A stretch of 64,000 nucleotides of DNA from an uncultured Lachnospiraceae bacterium (lineage in GTDB: Bacteria; Bacillota; Clostridia; Lachnospirales; Lachnospiraceae). The notes below the pieces were generated by a model, which worked only from the letters and a program-made list of their open reading frames with translations, was not told the DNA's origin and searched no databases. How positions within the stretch are numbered: the first letter of the stretch is position 1; the number at the start of each line of letters is the position of its first letter. The position numbers and the translations under genes were made by a program. Shown piece by piece: positions 15,866 to 23,809 of this stretch. The stretch is taken from NCBI GenBank assembly GCA_949949005.1, contig CATLHM010000002.1, positions 124,001 through 188,000 on the forward strand, in the 5' to 3' direction.

Positions 15866-16899
15866 ATCTGATACTCCTCATACAACTCCGCAACCATTTC
15901 CTCTGCGGTAATATCCGTAACCGAAACATCCAAAAGCTCCGTCTGCGCCGCCAGATCGGCGATGGCCGCCGAGACCGACTTCACATGGGGATCCAGACTC
16001 AGTGTCAGCTCCCCTGCGCTTTCCCCGCCAGGGTCCTCCCCAGGGCCTGCCTCCCCACAGGCGAATCCCTGCTTCTCCAAAAGGGCGGCTCCCTCGAAAA
16101 GCTTCGGCACCTGCCCCCTGTATTTAATCCGAAGGGTCTTTTTGGTGGAACAGTGCCTTTTCAGCTCGTCCAGCTTTCCGTCCATCAAGAGCCTTCCCTT
16201 TCCGATCAGCAGTACTCTCTCTGTCAGCGCCTCAATATCCTGCATATCATGGGTGGTCAGAATCACGGTTGTCCCATGCTCCCGGTTCCGTTTTTTTATA
16301 AACCTTCTCACATTTAATTTGGATACGGCGTCCAGGCCGATGGTGGGCTCGTCCAGAAAAAGAATCCGCGGATCATGCAACAGAGAAGCCGCAATCTCAC
16401 AGCGCATCCGCTGTCCCAGGCTTAAATTCCTCACCGGAGTCCTTAAAATTTCTTTCAGCGCCAAAAGCTCCGTCAGCTCCTCAAGATTTCTTTTATAGAC
16501 CACAGGTTCGATCTTATACATGTCCCGCAGCAAATGAAAGCTATCCATAACCGGAATGTCCCACCAGAGCTGGGATCTTTGCCCGAACACCACCCCGATT
16601 TCCCTGACATGCTTTTTGCGCTCCTTCCAGGGAGTCCTGCCGTTGATCACACACTCTCCCGCATCCGGCGTGAGAATTCCGCACATGGTCTTTATGGTGG
16701 TGCTCTTGCCTGCCCCGTTTGGCCCTATGTACCCGACAATTTCCCCGTCCTGCACCGTAAAGCTCACCTCGCGCAGCGCCCGGACTAACTCATACTCCCT
16801 GGAAAACAGGGCTTTTACCGCATTGCCAAAGCCCGCTTCACGTTTTGCAACACGGTAGGTTTTGCACAGACCTCTACATTCTATCATTACCTTCTCCAT
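15862..16899 (-). CDS. ABC-2 type exporter, ATP-binding subunit (COG4586-like)
   Basis: A 345-residue ATPase with Walker A GPNGAGKST (about residue 58), Q-loop VVFGQRSQLWWDIP, signature NLSLGQRMRCEIA, Walker B ILFLDEPTIGLD and a switch His in LTTHDM. The GQRSQLWWD sequence around the Q-loop marks the family that pairs with two dissimilar ABC-2 permeases (COG3694 and COG4587). A C-terminal extension of about 100 residues (from TKKTLRIKYRG) is typical. It is the first gene of the unit, with an AT-rich promoter and a leader hairpin upstream. Substrate unknown; drug or lipid export is usual for relatives. Confidence 0.93.
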   Translation of the reverse strand: MEKVMIECRGLCKTYRVAKREAGFGNAVKALFSREYELVRALREVSFTVQDGEIVGYIGPNGAGKSTTIKTMCGILTPDAGECVINGRTPWKERKKHVREIGVVFGQRSQLWWDIPVMDSFHLLRDMYKIEPVVYKRNLEELTELLALKEILRTPVRNLSLGQRMRCEIAASLLHDPRILFLDEPTIGLDAVSKLNVRRFIKKRNREHGTTVILTTHDMQDIEALTERVLLIGKGRLLMDGKLDELKRHCSTKKTLRIKYRGQVPKLFEGAALLEKQGFACGEAGPGEDPGGESAGELTLSLDPHVKSVSAAIADLAAQTELLDVSVTDITAEEMVAELYEEYQI

Positions 16900-16929
16900 C
16901 CTTTCCTCTGTTTTTCTTCTTTATACCCC

Positions 16930-17020
16930 GGCATACCACAGGCTGTGCCTGCGGTACTGCCTTTAATCAGTAGTTTGTTTTGCATCTGCTCTACTTATTA
17001 TAAGGATTTTTTCGAAAAAA
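16930..17020 (-). promoter_or_regulatory. Promoter region of the ABC exporter, with palindrome and leader hairpin
   Basis: On the minus strand TATAAT lies at 16997-17002. Just upstream, at 17007-17020, is the perfect 14-base palindrome TTTTTTCGAAAAAA, in the -10/-35 spacer where a repressor would act. The -35 hexamer is poor. Downstream, 16930-16943 pairs with 16947-16961 (GGCATACCACAGGC against GCCTGCGGTACTGCC, one bulge and a G-U pair) as a strong hairpin in the leader; no T run follows on the minus strand, so it is not a simple terminator. Confidence 0.5.
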
Positions 17021-17079
17021 TATAGACTTATAATATTTTGTATAGTATGATGTATAATTAGCAAGCCCCAAAAGCAAAA

Positions 17080-17262
17080 GTGAAATTTGAGGGCGGTTTA
17101 TCGGACTTAATGGCAAAAGAACGGATGCCAGACTTGCCTGCCGAAACGGCAAGGCGCATAAGGAAAATGTGCTCGTTGAGCGCAAGAAAAGACGGTACAG
17201 CCCTTACAACCGAGGCTGTACCGCCTAATCTGAAATCACTTCCTTATCACCGCAAACCTTGA
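17080..17262 (+). pseudogene. Short coding-like remnant between the exporter and the DUF5674 pair
   Basis: A 60-codon plus-strand frame from a GTG (LMAKERMPDLPAETARRIRK region) has protein-like composition but no ribosome site, and an in-frame stop lies seven codons upstream of the GTG. A 10-bp inverted repeat, CGGTACAGCC (17193-17202) / GGCTGTACCG (17214-17223), lies within it. I read it as a fragment of a larger, lost gene, perhaps from a mobile element; the family is not recognised. The rest of 16900-17372 holds the exporter promoter and the tRNA-like sequence. Confidence 0.3.
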
Positions 17263-17280
17263 CGTTTATAAGCTTTCGCT

Positions 17281-17354
17281 AGCTCCCTGAGCAGGGATCA
17301 AACCTACAACAACTCGGTTAACAGCCATGTATGCTACCAATGAATGCGGTCGCA
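17281..17354 (-). other. Degenerate tRNA-Asn(GUU)-like sequence
   Basis: Read on the minus strand, the 3' half looks like tRNA-Asn: an anticodon loop CTGTTAA with GTT at 17320-17322, stem GG/CC next to it, a T arm GTAGG-TTTGATC-CCTGC (17291-17307), then a 7-base segment TCAGGGA, G and CTA in place of CCA. The D-loop GGTA is present at about 17335. The anticodon stem has an A-A mismatch, the D stem hardly pairs, and no 5' acceptor strand pairs with TCAGGGA. It is therefore a tRNA pseudogene, a decayed mobile-element tRNA, or a scar of integration at a tRNA gene. Confidence 0.45.
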
Positions 17355-17372
17355 CACCAAAAATTCAATCTT

Positions 17373-17666
17373 TCAAAGAAACGCATCGTAATATTTGATC
17401 AATTGTTCTTCAGTTGTATTATAAAAATTTTCACCCATTAAATAATCCTGTAACTCATCAATACAGCAATCCAGTTCACCCGTTCTATAGCGATTTTTAG
17501 GATCCTTTTTCATTAATTCAAGAAACTCAATTGCTTTCATACAAAAACTATTTCTTTTCTGTACATCACCTCTGTTTTTCCATCTAATGGCACGATGAAC
17601 TTCACTGCCAACATTAGAAATCTGAACCCCGACTGGCATTGCAAACCAGCTTATTGTTTTATCCAT
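17373..17666 (-). CDS. Conserved small protein of unknown function, partner of a DUF5674-like gene
   Basis: A 97-residue soluble helical protein beginning MDKTISWFAMPVGVQISNVG and containing SEVHRAIRWKNRGD, KAIEFLELMKKDPKN, ELDCCIDELQDYLMGENFYN and a closing LIKYYDAFL. I recognise it as a recurrent hypothetical in Firmicutes but know no function. If the two frameshifts upstream are repaired, the preceding gene ends at 17651, overlapping this start, so the pair would be translationally coupled like many toxin-antitoxin or two-subunit modules. A GAGGTGG ribosome site lies before the ATG. No RNase or nucleotidyltransferase motif is visible. Confidence 0.75.
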   Translation of the reverse strand: MDKTISWFAMPVGVQISNVGSEVHRAIRWKNRGDVQKRNSFCMKAIEFLELMKKDPKNRYRTGELDCCIDELQDYLMGENFYNTTEEQLIKYYDAFL

Positions 17667-18002
17667 TTATTTACCACCTCTACAATTTTTCTCTTGCCTT
17701 TGGATCAGCAACCCCTCGCCCAACTCGTGGATATCCAGCCTCTCTGTTTCTGGGCGGATTAATCAAAGAGTCAAACTCTATCTCACCATTATCATAATAA
17801 ATATTGATTCCATATAAATATTTCTGGTTTGATCCATTTTCCAAAAGCATCTGTTCCAAATCCGAATGAAGCTCTGCATTGACTGCTAAAATTTCTCTAT
17901 CAATATCCACAACAGCTTTCATCATACTCATATCTGAAAAAAAGTCTTTTCCTCTAAACAACCAAGTTCATCAACAGGAATTATCTCATTCAGTATTGTC
18001 AA
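17651..18002 (-). pseudogene. DUF5674-like protein gene with two single-base frameshifts
   Basis: The start is a TTG at 18000-18002 behind GGAGGAG (ILNEIIPVDELGCLEEKTFF follows). The frame then breaks in the T7 run near 17941; adding one T leads into DMSMMKAVVDIDREILAVNA, AELHSDLEQMLLENGSNQKY, a GINIYYDNGEIEFDSLINPP segment and GRGVADPKAREK. At the end, adding one A in the A5 run near 17687 replaces the early stop with IVEVVNKWIKQ and a stop at 17651. Restored length is 117 residues. The ELHxDLE...LLExGSxQ and EFDSLIN features fit DUF5674 as I recall it. Two repairs in one gene mean real decay or homopolymer assembly errors. Confidence 0.6.
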
Positions 18003-18281
18003 GTTCTCTCCTCCATTTTCTTTTCCAATTAGATTCAATTAGTAATTCTTAATAAATCATGGCCTATTGTATTAGTAGTTATAGAATTATCATCCAGCAC
18101 AATAATTATAATCTATTTTCTGCTTATCTTCAATCAGTTAATACAAAAAAAGAACCCCTGCATAATATATAGAATCCCCTTTGTCCGCACACAGGATAAT
18201 GCCAACCGGCGATATATCACCGTCATTCATTATCTTACGGGTATGATAATTCACATACATTTGCACCTGTTCTTTTTTTAC
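18003..18281. other. AT-rich intergenic stretch, no gene seen
   Basis: About 280 bases upstream of the DUF5674-like gene. All frames are short and broken, and no RNA fold stood out. It presumably holds the promoter of the pair, but no hexamer pair was convincing. Confidence 0.5.
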
Positions 18282-18311
18282 GAAAATGTGCGGGAACCCC
18301 CGCACATTTTC
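18282..18311 (-). terminator. Terminator hairpin after the cysteine-rich gene
   Basis: A perfect 13-bp inverted repeat, GAAAATGTGCGGG (18282-18294) / CCCGCACATTTTC (18299-18311), with a 4-base loop, lies 20 bases after the stop of the cysteine-rich gene. The T-rich end of the stem gives a terminator-like tail on either strand. Confidence 0.7.
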
Positions 18312-18330
18312 AGCTTACATTCAATTTTAA

Positions 18331-18672
18331 TTACTGCCTGTCGCAGTCGCAGCCCTTATTCTTGGGTTCGTCACAGCCGCAGTCAGAGCTCTGGTTAAAC
18401 AAAAAAGGTCTCTGCTCAAAACGGGACTCCGAACGGAAGTCGGAATTGCAGCCGCAGTCTTCCCGCTCAGGCCTTTCTCTTCTGCCACCGTTATTTCCGC
18501 AGCCACAGTCTTCCTCTCTGCCGCCGCAGCCTCTCCTGTCCTCACTGTCCCTTCTCCCGCCGCACGGGCCGCCGAAAGGCCAGCCACAGCCGCAGCCTCC
18601 CTTATTGCCGCAGTTCCCTGCGCAGTTGCCGCCACAGCACAAAAGTATTGCTACTAAAATCAGACAATTCAT
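18331..18672 (-). CDS. Small cysteine- and glycine-rich protein with hydrophobic N-terminus
   Basis: A 113-residue protein with 17 cysteines and about 25 glycines. It begins with a hydrophobic stretch (NCLILVAILLCCGG), then GNCGNKGGCGCGWPFGGPCG, and charged Arg/Glu-rich spacers separating DCGC/GCDC units (near residues 54, 73, 95 and 108). The Cys-x-Cys pairs could bind metal or form disulfides, as in spore-coat or exosporium proteins or metallothionein-like proteins; the sequence does not decide. It is a single gene with a ribosome site (AAGGAGTGAT) and its own terminator. No modification enzymes lie beside it, arguing against a RiPP. Confidence 0.7.
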   Translation of the reverse strand: MNCLILVAILLCCGGNCAGNCGNKGGCGCGWPFGGPCGGRRDSEDRRGCGGREEDCGCGNNGGRRERPEREDCGCNSDFRSESRFEQRPFLFNQSSDCGCDEPKNKGCDCDRQ

Positions 18673-18727
18673 GCTCTTATCACTCCTTTTTCATATGCTA
18701 TATCATATGCAAAGGAGGGAAATGATG

Positions 18728-19279
18728 TCACGATTTTTCAAAAAGTCCTCCTGTCCTGTGCAGGAGCTTTCGCCTGACATAGGCAAAGGTTTTCTTTTCT
18801 CCCTTTTGCGCCAGCATCCGAAGAAGCTTTTCAAGCAGCGCAGCCGTGTCCGGATGAATGGGCGCTTTTTCCACGCCCTTTAAGTAATATTTCAAAGGAG
18901 AAGCGTCTGTATAATTCTTTCCTTCATAAATCTTGCTGGCCGCGATGCGGTCCATCAGCATTTCCGCCACATATTTCATAGGCATGGCTACCGGAACCAT
19001 CCCTCCCGCCTTAGCGCTATAGTCGATCCAGTATTCATAATGATGCTTATTGCGCCCCTTATGATGGAGCCACGAGGAGGAATACCCGATATCCTCTCTC
19101 TCGGCGTTATTGGGGCTTTTGTTTCCCTGAAAATATTTTGCTCCTACCCAGAATTCGCTGGGACTGTATTTCGACAAATCATGAAGCAGCCCCTGCTTAT
19201 ATAAGCCCACTTTAAAGCACCCCTTCATCACAAGGTACTTATGATGGGTTATGGTTTTAAAATGCTTCCACGCATTCAT
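18728..19279 (-). CDS. DUF5662 family protein (HD-like metal site)
   Basis: A 183-residue soluble protein with the family landmarks ITHHKYLVMKGCFKVGLYKQ, LLHDLSKYSPSEF, a GAKYFQGNKSPNNAERE segment, SSSWLHHKGRNKHHYEYW and ILYEGK-like KIYEGKNY. The conserved HHK, LHD and WLHHKGRNKHHYEYW residues give many His/Asp ligands and suggest an HD-type metallohydrolase. The family is common in gut Firmicutes and in their phages. The substrate is not known. The ribosome site is weak and the gene stands alone between the cysteine-rich gene and the GH13 gene. Confidence 0.85.
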   Translation of the reverse strand: MNAWKHFKTITHHKYLVMKGCFKVGLYKQGLLHDLSKYSPSEFWVGAKYFQGNKSPNNAEREDIGYSSSWLHHKGRNKHHYEYWIDYSAKAGGMVPVAMPMKYVAEMLMDRIAASKIYEGKNYTDASPLKYYLKGVEKAPIHPDTAALLEKLLRMLAQKGEKKTFAYVRRKLLHRTGGLFEKS

Positions 19280-19358
19280 AGTTTATGCCCTCTTTGCTCA
19301 CAGATTTCGTTTTCAATCCATTATGGGGCTGATTCCCCGTAGCTTGCAGCGGAGTGAT

Positions 19359-21299
19359 TCAATTCTTCTTAGACCTCGGGAGGACACGGGAATTACCTTT
19401 TACAGGAACCGTCCTGAAAATGGCGATGCTCCTGCTGTCAATGGAAAAGACCCTCTCTTCCCCGGCTTTGGCCTTTGCCTCATTCTCCTTAAGGTCTTCT
19501 GTAAAGTCGCCGATGGGCTGAAAGGTATCCGCGATCTTGATCCACTTTTTATTTTTGGCAAGCTTCGGGAGGGCCAGCTCATGGTTCTCCCAGTGCATGT
19601 TACAGGCAATATAAAAGGATTCCCCCTTTCCCGGAGAATATTTCCCACAGAGCAAAATCCCCACGATTCGGCTGATATAGCTTAAATCCGGCCGCCATGC
19701 CTCTATCCCATGGTAAGAAATATCCGGATAGCCGCAGCCGATGGGATCCATGGCAAGCAGCTCATCCTTCATATGCAGAATACTGTTGGACTTGCGAAGC
19801 CCGATCAAAAATCTGGTATAGGCCAGTATCTCCTTTGCAAAGCCTGTTTTTCTCCATTTCACCCATCCGGTCTCGTTGTCCTGGCAATAGCTGTTATTAT
19901 TGCCATAGCGGGAATTGGCAAACTCATCACCGCCAAAAAGATAAGGCACTCCCTGGGACAGGAGTACAAAGGAAAGGGCATTTTTGATCTGCCTCTGGCG
20001 CAGCTCCCCAATCCCCTTTCTATGGCTCTCGCCCTCCACGCCGCAGTTCCACGTATCATTTATCTCAGCGCCGTCCCGGTTATCTTCACCGTTGGCCTCA
20101 TTATGCTTTCGCTCATAACACACACTGTCATACAGGGAAAAGCCGTCGTAATCCGCCATATAATTCACGACGCCATATTCCCTGGGGTTGCGCCGCTGAT
20201 AGAACAGCGCCTGATTGATCAGCCCTTCATCCCCTTTCAAAAACCGCCTCATGTCTCTTCTGAAGTTCAGGTTATCTGTGATAAAGTTTTTGAAGGAAGG
20301 ATTGTATATCACGGGCAAATCTTCCCGCTGTACATAACTGCACCGGATCTTGGTGTTTTTCAGTATGGCGTCCTCCGCGATCAGCCGAAGGGGAAGGTGG
20401 AAACCGCCAAGACGCACCCCATCTATATGATATTCCATCACCCAATATTTGATCACATCCAGCATATACATCTGCCCCACCTCCGGCGGAAAATAAAACT
20501 GCATGATCACTTCGATTCCATTTTGGTGGAGCTTTCTCACCAGCCTTTTAAAGGAAATCACCGGCGATTTTCCGGCACTGTAAGCCGCCTTGGGAGCGAA
20601 ATAAAATCCCTTCTGAAATCCCCAGCAGTTTAGGCGGATTGGCTTTTCCTCCTGTTTGCTCTCCCCCTTTTCCTCCTCCTGAACGCTCTCCTTAGAGAGG
20701 ACGGCCAGGGCAGGGGGCAGCGAGGCATAAGTCTCCGGCTCCTCCATGCACTCATCATATTCATAGCAGGGCATCAGCTCCAGGGCCGTAACCCCCAGCT
20801 CCCTGAAATAGGGAATTTTTTCGGCAATCCCTTCAAAGGTTCCCTTTTTCTTCACCCCCGAGCTCTTGTGCATGGTAAAGGAACGCACATTCAGCCCATA
20901 CAGAATGCTCTCTTCCAGGGGAATCGCCAAGGGCTCGTCCCCCTGCCAGTCAAAATCCCTCTTTCCCAGAAATCCTCTGGTTTCCCGCTTTCTTTTTTCT
21001 CCCCAATGTTCCAACCCTGAAATTTCCCAGGCAAAGGGGTCTGTTTTGATTCTATCTCCCTCATAATAATTATAATAACAGTTGTTAAGGCCTTCACCCT
21101 CTATCTTAAGTCCGTAGAGATTCCCCCTTTTCCCTTCTTTCTGAAAAGGAAAACGAAAGCTGCCACCTTCCGTGTCATATAAAATAACTCCGCATTCTTT
21201 ATCCGCTGTTAATTCCGCGGCAAAACTTACACTGCTTTTCGTACAAACAACTCCCTGCTTCATCGGTCTGAAACAAGTCACTCTCCAATTTGTCTCCAT
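19359..21299 (-). CDS. GlgX-like GH13 family protein with lost catalytic residues
   Basis: About 646 residues: an N-terminal beta-sandwich (CBM48-like, about 1-120), a TIM-barrel region (about 130-540) and a C-terminal beta domain. Aligned by eye to glycogen debranching enzyme GlgX, the match is best at KHNEANGEDNRDG and the GGDEFANSRYGNNNSYCQDN region. The catalytic nucleophile of DGFRFD is replaced (DGVRLGG, Gly at about residue 298, codon 20406-20408); the acid Glu of AEPWD corresponds to CSYVQ; the HD pair of AHDGF is YD in NYMADYDGF. So two of three catalytic carboxylates and a substrate-binding His are gone. The ATG at 21299 has an AGGAGGGG site. It may bind glucan rather than cut it. 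Confidence 0.85.
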   Translation of the reverse strand: METNWRVTCFRPMKQGVVCTKSSVSFAAELTADKECGVILYDTEGGSFRFPFQKEGKRGNLYGLKIEGEGLNNCYYNYYEGDRIKTDPFAWEISGLEHWGEKRKRETRGFLGKRDFDWQGDEPLAIPLEESILYGLNVRSFTMHKSSGVKKKGTFEGIAEKIPYFRELGVTALELMPCYEYDECMEEPETYASLPPALAVLSKESVQEEEKGESKQEEKPIRLNCWGFQKGFYFAPKAAYSAGKSPVISFKRLVRKLHQNGIEVIMQFYFPPEVGQMYMLDVIKYWVMEYHIDGVRLGGFHLPLRLIAEDAILKNTKIRCSYVQREDLPVIYNPSFKNFITDNLNFRRDMRRFLKGDEGLINQALFYQRRNPREYGVVNYMADYDGFSLYDSVCYERKHNEANGEDNRDGAEINDTWNCGVEGESHRKGIGELRQRQIKNALSFVLLSQGVPYLFGGDEFANSRYGNNNSYCQDNETGWVKWRKTGFAKEILAYTRFLIGLRKSNSILHMKDELLAMDPIGCGYPDISYHGIEAWRPDLSYISRIVGILLCGKYSPGKGESFYIACNMHWENHELALPKLAKNKKWIKIADTFQPIGDFTEDLKENEAKAKAGEERVFSIDSRSIAIFRTVPVKGNSRVLPRSKKN

Positions 21300-21521
21300 G
21301 CGCCCCTCCTGCCCAAAACAACGGATGTAAAGCTTTATCAGCCATTGTCGTATTTCACAACAAATATAGCCTCGCTTCACCCTACTAAATAATTAAGTCA
21401 ACTGCGCCATGTATATCATATCATAAAAATTCCGATATGTGCATAAAAATATAATATTTTGTTGCATCTTCGGGAATTAATGAGTAAAATGATGTTAAAA
21501 AAATACGCGGAGGTCTTATTT

Positions 21522-21878
21522 ATGGGTAAAAATAGACAAGCACCGGCCAATGGGCCTATCAGCCAGCCGGAAGAAAACGACGAGGAAATGACCGTCACCC
21601 TTGATTTGGAGGACGGAACCACTGTGACCTGCTCCATTGTCACCATACTCACGGTCAGAGACCGGGATTATATAGTGCTCCTTCCCCTTGACGAGGAGGG
21701 AGAAAACGACGACGGCAACGTGTGGTTTTATCGCTACCACGAAAATGAAAAGGATCCGAACGAGGAACCAGAGCTTGGCTACATTGACGATGATGAGGAA
21801 TATGAGATCGTTTCAGACGCCTTTGACGAATATCTGGACAGTGTGGAATTTGATGAGCTGGTGGAGGAATCGGATTAA
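21522..21878 (+). CDS. DUF1292 domain protein
   Basis: A 118-residue acidic protein with the DUF1292 core: TVTLDLEDGTTVTCSIVTIL, then YIVLLPLDEEGE and NVWFYRYHEN, followed by DDDEEYEIVSDAFDEYLD. DUF1292 proteins are small, acidic, Firmicute-specific and of unknown role, often beside yrrK/yqgF genes, which are absent here. The ATG at 21522 follows GGAGG eight bases upstream; upstream in-frame starts lack a site. Its end overlaps the convergent helicase gene by four bases. Confidence 0.9.
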   Translation: MGKNRQAPANGPISQPEENDEEMTVTLDLEDGTTVTCSIVTILTVRDRDYIVLLPLDEEGENDDGNVWFYRYHENEKDPNEEPELGYIDDDEEYEIVSDAFDEYLDSVEFDELVEESD

Positions 21879-23809
21879 CCGTCAGAAGAAGGGCCATGCC
21901 GGCCGTTTAGGGACAGTCCTTCCAGATAGCGGGAGGGCTTCCGTCCCCTCTCCTTGCAGCAATAAAGATAAAGCTCTTTTTTGGCTCTTGTAACCGCCAC
22001 GTACAGGAGCCTTCTTTCTTCCTCTAAAGCCTCTGGCGTCAGGCAGTCCTTTCCCGGAATCACCCCTTCATTTAAATCCGGAAGGAATACCCGGTCAAAT
22101 TCCAGCCCCTTAGCTCCATGCATGGTGAGAATGTGGACGCCTCCCTCCTCCTGCCTCTGCGGTAAATGGGCTTCCTCTTTCAAGGCTTTTTGCTCCACAA
22201 AGGCTCTCACTGGCGCCCCCGGCCTGCAATCCTTAAAGCACTGCTGCACCTGATCCGCCAGTGTACAGAGCCGCCGATACTCTCTTTCCTCCCCTGCCCT
22301 GATATGCAGATACTCATTATATCCAAGGCTTTTTCTGAAAAAGGAAACCGCAAGATAAGGCGTAAGCCCTTCCGCAATCGCTAGCTGCCGGAAAAAACGC
22401 CTGACCATCCCAAGCATCTGGGGATTTTTTTCATAATACCGCTCCAATGCGTTTATGCTCACCCTCTCCTGTGGCAGCGCTTTTCGGGTCAGAAAGCGGT
22501 TCGGCTTGTTCATAAAGCCAATAAAATCCCCCCGCCTTTTGCCCTCATAGAGATAGCTCAGAAAGGACAGCATATCCTCCATAATAAATCCATGATAGAT
22601 ATCCCCTTCCTTAATGCGGCTTCCCTTCACCGCAACTTTCGCCTCCCTCAAATATCCGGCGTACAGAGCCGCCTCCCGGTTTGTCCTGACAATCACGGCG
22701 CTGTCAAGGAGCTCTTCTTCCCGCAAAGCCAAAAGAATCTCCGCCATCCCCCTCTCCTGCTCCCTGTGGGAATCGAAACAGGTAAAAACCACCTTCCCCT
22801 CGGGCTGGATCGGGTAGAACTCTTTGGAAAAACGCTGGCTGTTTTGGCCGATCATTTCTCCCGCAAGCCTGACGATCGGGGCGCCGCACCGATAGTTTTC
22901 CGTAAGCATGATCTGCTTTGCCCCTGTGAAATCCTCCGAAAACTGCTTCATGATTCCGGGGCTGGCTCCCCGAAAGCCGTAAATGGCCTGATCGTCATCC
23001 CCCACCACAAAGAGATTGTTCCTGGGATGGGCAAGGAGCTTTAGGATTTCATATTGGGGAGGGTTGATATCCTGAAATTCGTCCACCAGAATATAATGGA
23101 AAAGCTTTCGGTAAGTTCCAAGGCAATTCTCATCCTGAGAGAAAAGCCTAAGACACAGAAGAATCATATCGTCAAAATCAATCATACCCTGTTCCCTTAA
23201 GTGTCTCTCGTACTCCCTCTCTATGGCTGTCAGCTCCTGCCGGGAAATCCGGGATTGGGAGGCGGCATAGGGGGACGCTTCCTCTTCCTTCTGTTCCCCT
23301 TCTCTTTGTTGTCCTTCTCTTTGCAATCCTTCTTTTTGTAGTCCTTCTTTTTGTTCTCCTTCTTTTCGGGGAGGGCTAAAGCGGTTTTTGTTCTTGCTTA
23401 TGGCATTGATGACCTGGGTAACTTCGTCATAGCCGGATTGGGAGGCCAGCCCTATGGTTCCCAGAATGACCTGAAGTAGCTTTCTTTTTTCGCTTTCCTT
23501 GATGAGGGAATTTTCTTTGATCTTACCGGATTGTTTCAGGATATGATAACAGATGCTGTGAAAGGTTCCGAAATTGACGCTGCCACCTCCTGTATAGGCC
23601 TTTTCAAAACGATCCTTCATTTCAGCGGCCGCCGCCTTGGTGTAAGTAATTACAAGAATATTAGAGGGAGAAATATGATGATCACAGATCAGAGATAAGA
23701 TGCGCTGAACAATGGTGAATGTCTTCCCACTGCCGGGGCCCGCGATCACCATAGCGGGCCCTGAAAGATGGGCAATTGCCCGTTGCTGTAACTTACTGGG
23801 TATTCTCAA
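21875..23809 (-). CDS. UvrD/PcrA-like superfamily 1 DNA helicase
   Basis: An ATP-dependent 3'-5' helicase, about 644 residues. It has the Q-motif ([10 protein letters not shown]), Walker A AGPGSGKT, motif Ia [12 protein letters not shown], motif [14 protein letters not shown], motif [18 protein letters not shown], motif IV TENYRCG, motif [21 protein letters not shown] and motif [18 protein letters not shown]. It is shorter than PcrA (about 720) and its 1B region contains a repeat of Lys/Glu/Gly/Gln units. A TTG at 23809, ten bases after AAAGGA, gives the usual distance to the Q-motif; upstream frame to 23857 overlaps gltX. Probably a repair helicase of the UvrD family. Confidence 0.9.
   Translation of the reverse strand: MRIPSKLQQRAIAHLSGPAMVIAGPGSGKTFTIVQRILSLICDHHISPSNILVITYTKAAAAEMKDRFEKAYTGGGSVNFGTFHSICYHILKQSGKIKENSLIKESEKRKLLQVILGTIGLASQSGYDEVTQVINAISKNKNRFSPPRKEGEQKEGLQKEGLQREGQQREGEQKEEEASPYAASQSRISRQELTAIEREYERHLREQGMIDFDDMILLCLRLFSQDENCLGTYRKLFHYILVDEFQDINPPQYEILKLLAHPRNNLFVVGDDDQAIYGFRGASPGIMKQFSEDFTGAKQIMLTENYRCGAPIVRLAGEMIGQNSQRFSKEFYPIQPEGKVVFTCFDSHREQERGMAEILLALREEELLDSAVIVRTNREAALYAGYLREAKVAVKGSRIKEGDIYHGFIMEDMLSFLSYLYEGKRRGDFIGFMNKPNRFLTRKALPQERVSINALERYYEKNPQMLGMVRRFFRQLAIAEGLTPYLAVSFFRKSLGYNEYLHIRAGEEREYRRLCTLADQVQQCFKDCRPGAPVRAFVEQKALKEEAHLPQRQEEGGVHILTMHGAKGLEFDRVFLPDLNEGVIPGKDCLTPEALEEERRLLYVAVTRAKKELYLYCCKERGRKPSRYLEGLSLNGRHGPSSDG
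23285..23359. repeat. 15-bp minisatellite within the helicase gene
   Basis: Five consecutive units of 15 bases: 23285-23299 (degenerate), 23300-23314, 23315-23329, 23330-23344 and 23345-23359, all close to TTCTTTTTGTTGTCC on the plus strand. On the coding strand they read as (Q-K/R-E-G-x) pentapeptides inside a loop of the helicase. Units have diverged at three to five positions, and the length keeps the reading frame. Confidence 0.9.

Noticed and set aside
18327-18635. Ala-rich frame overlapping the cysteine-rich gene on the same strand
   Set aside because: The composition is what a +1 reading of Gly/Cys codons gives, and the cysteine-rich frame has the ribosome site.
23285-23359. CRISPR-like repeats
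   Set aside because: The units are contiguous 15-mers without spacers and lie within a coding frame; it is a minisatellite.
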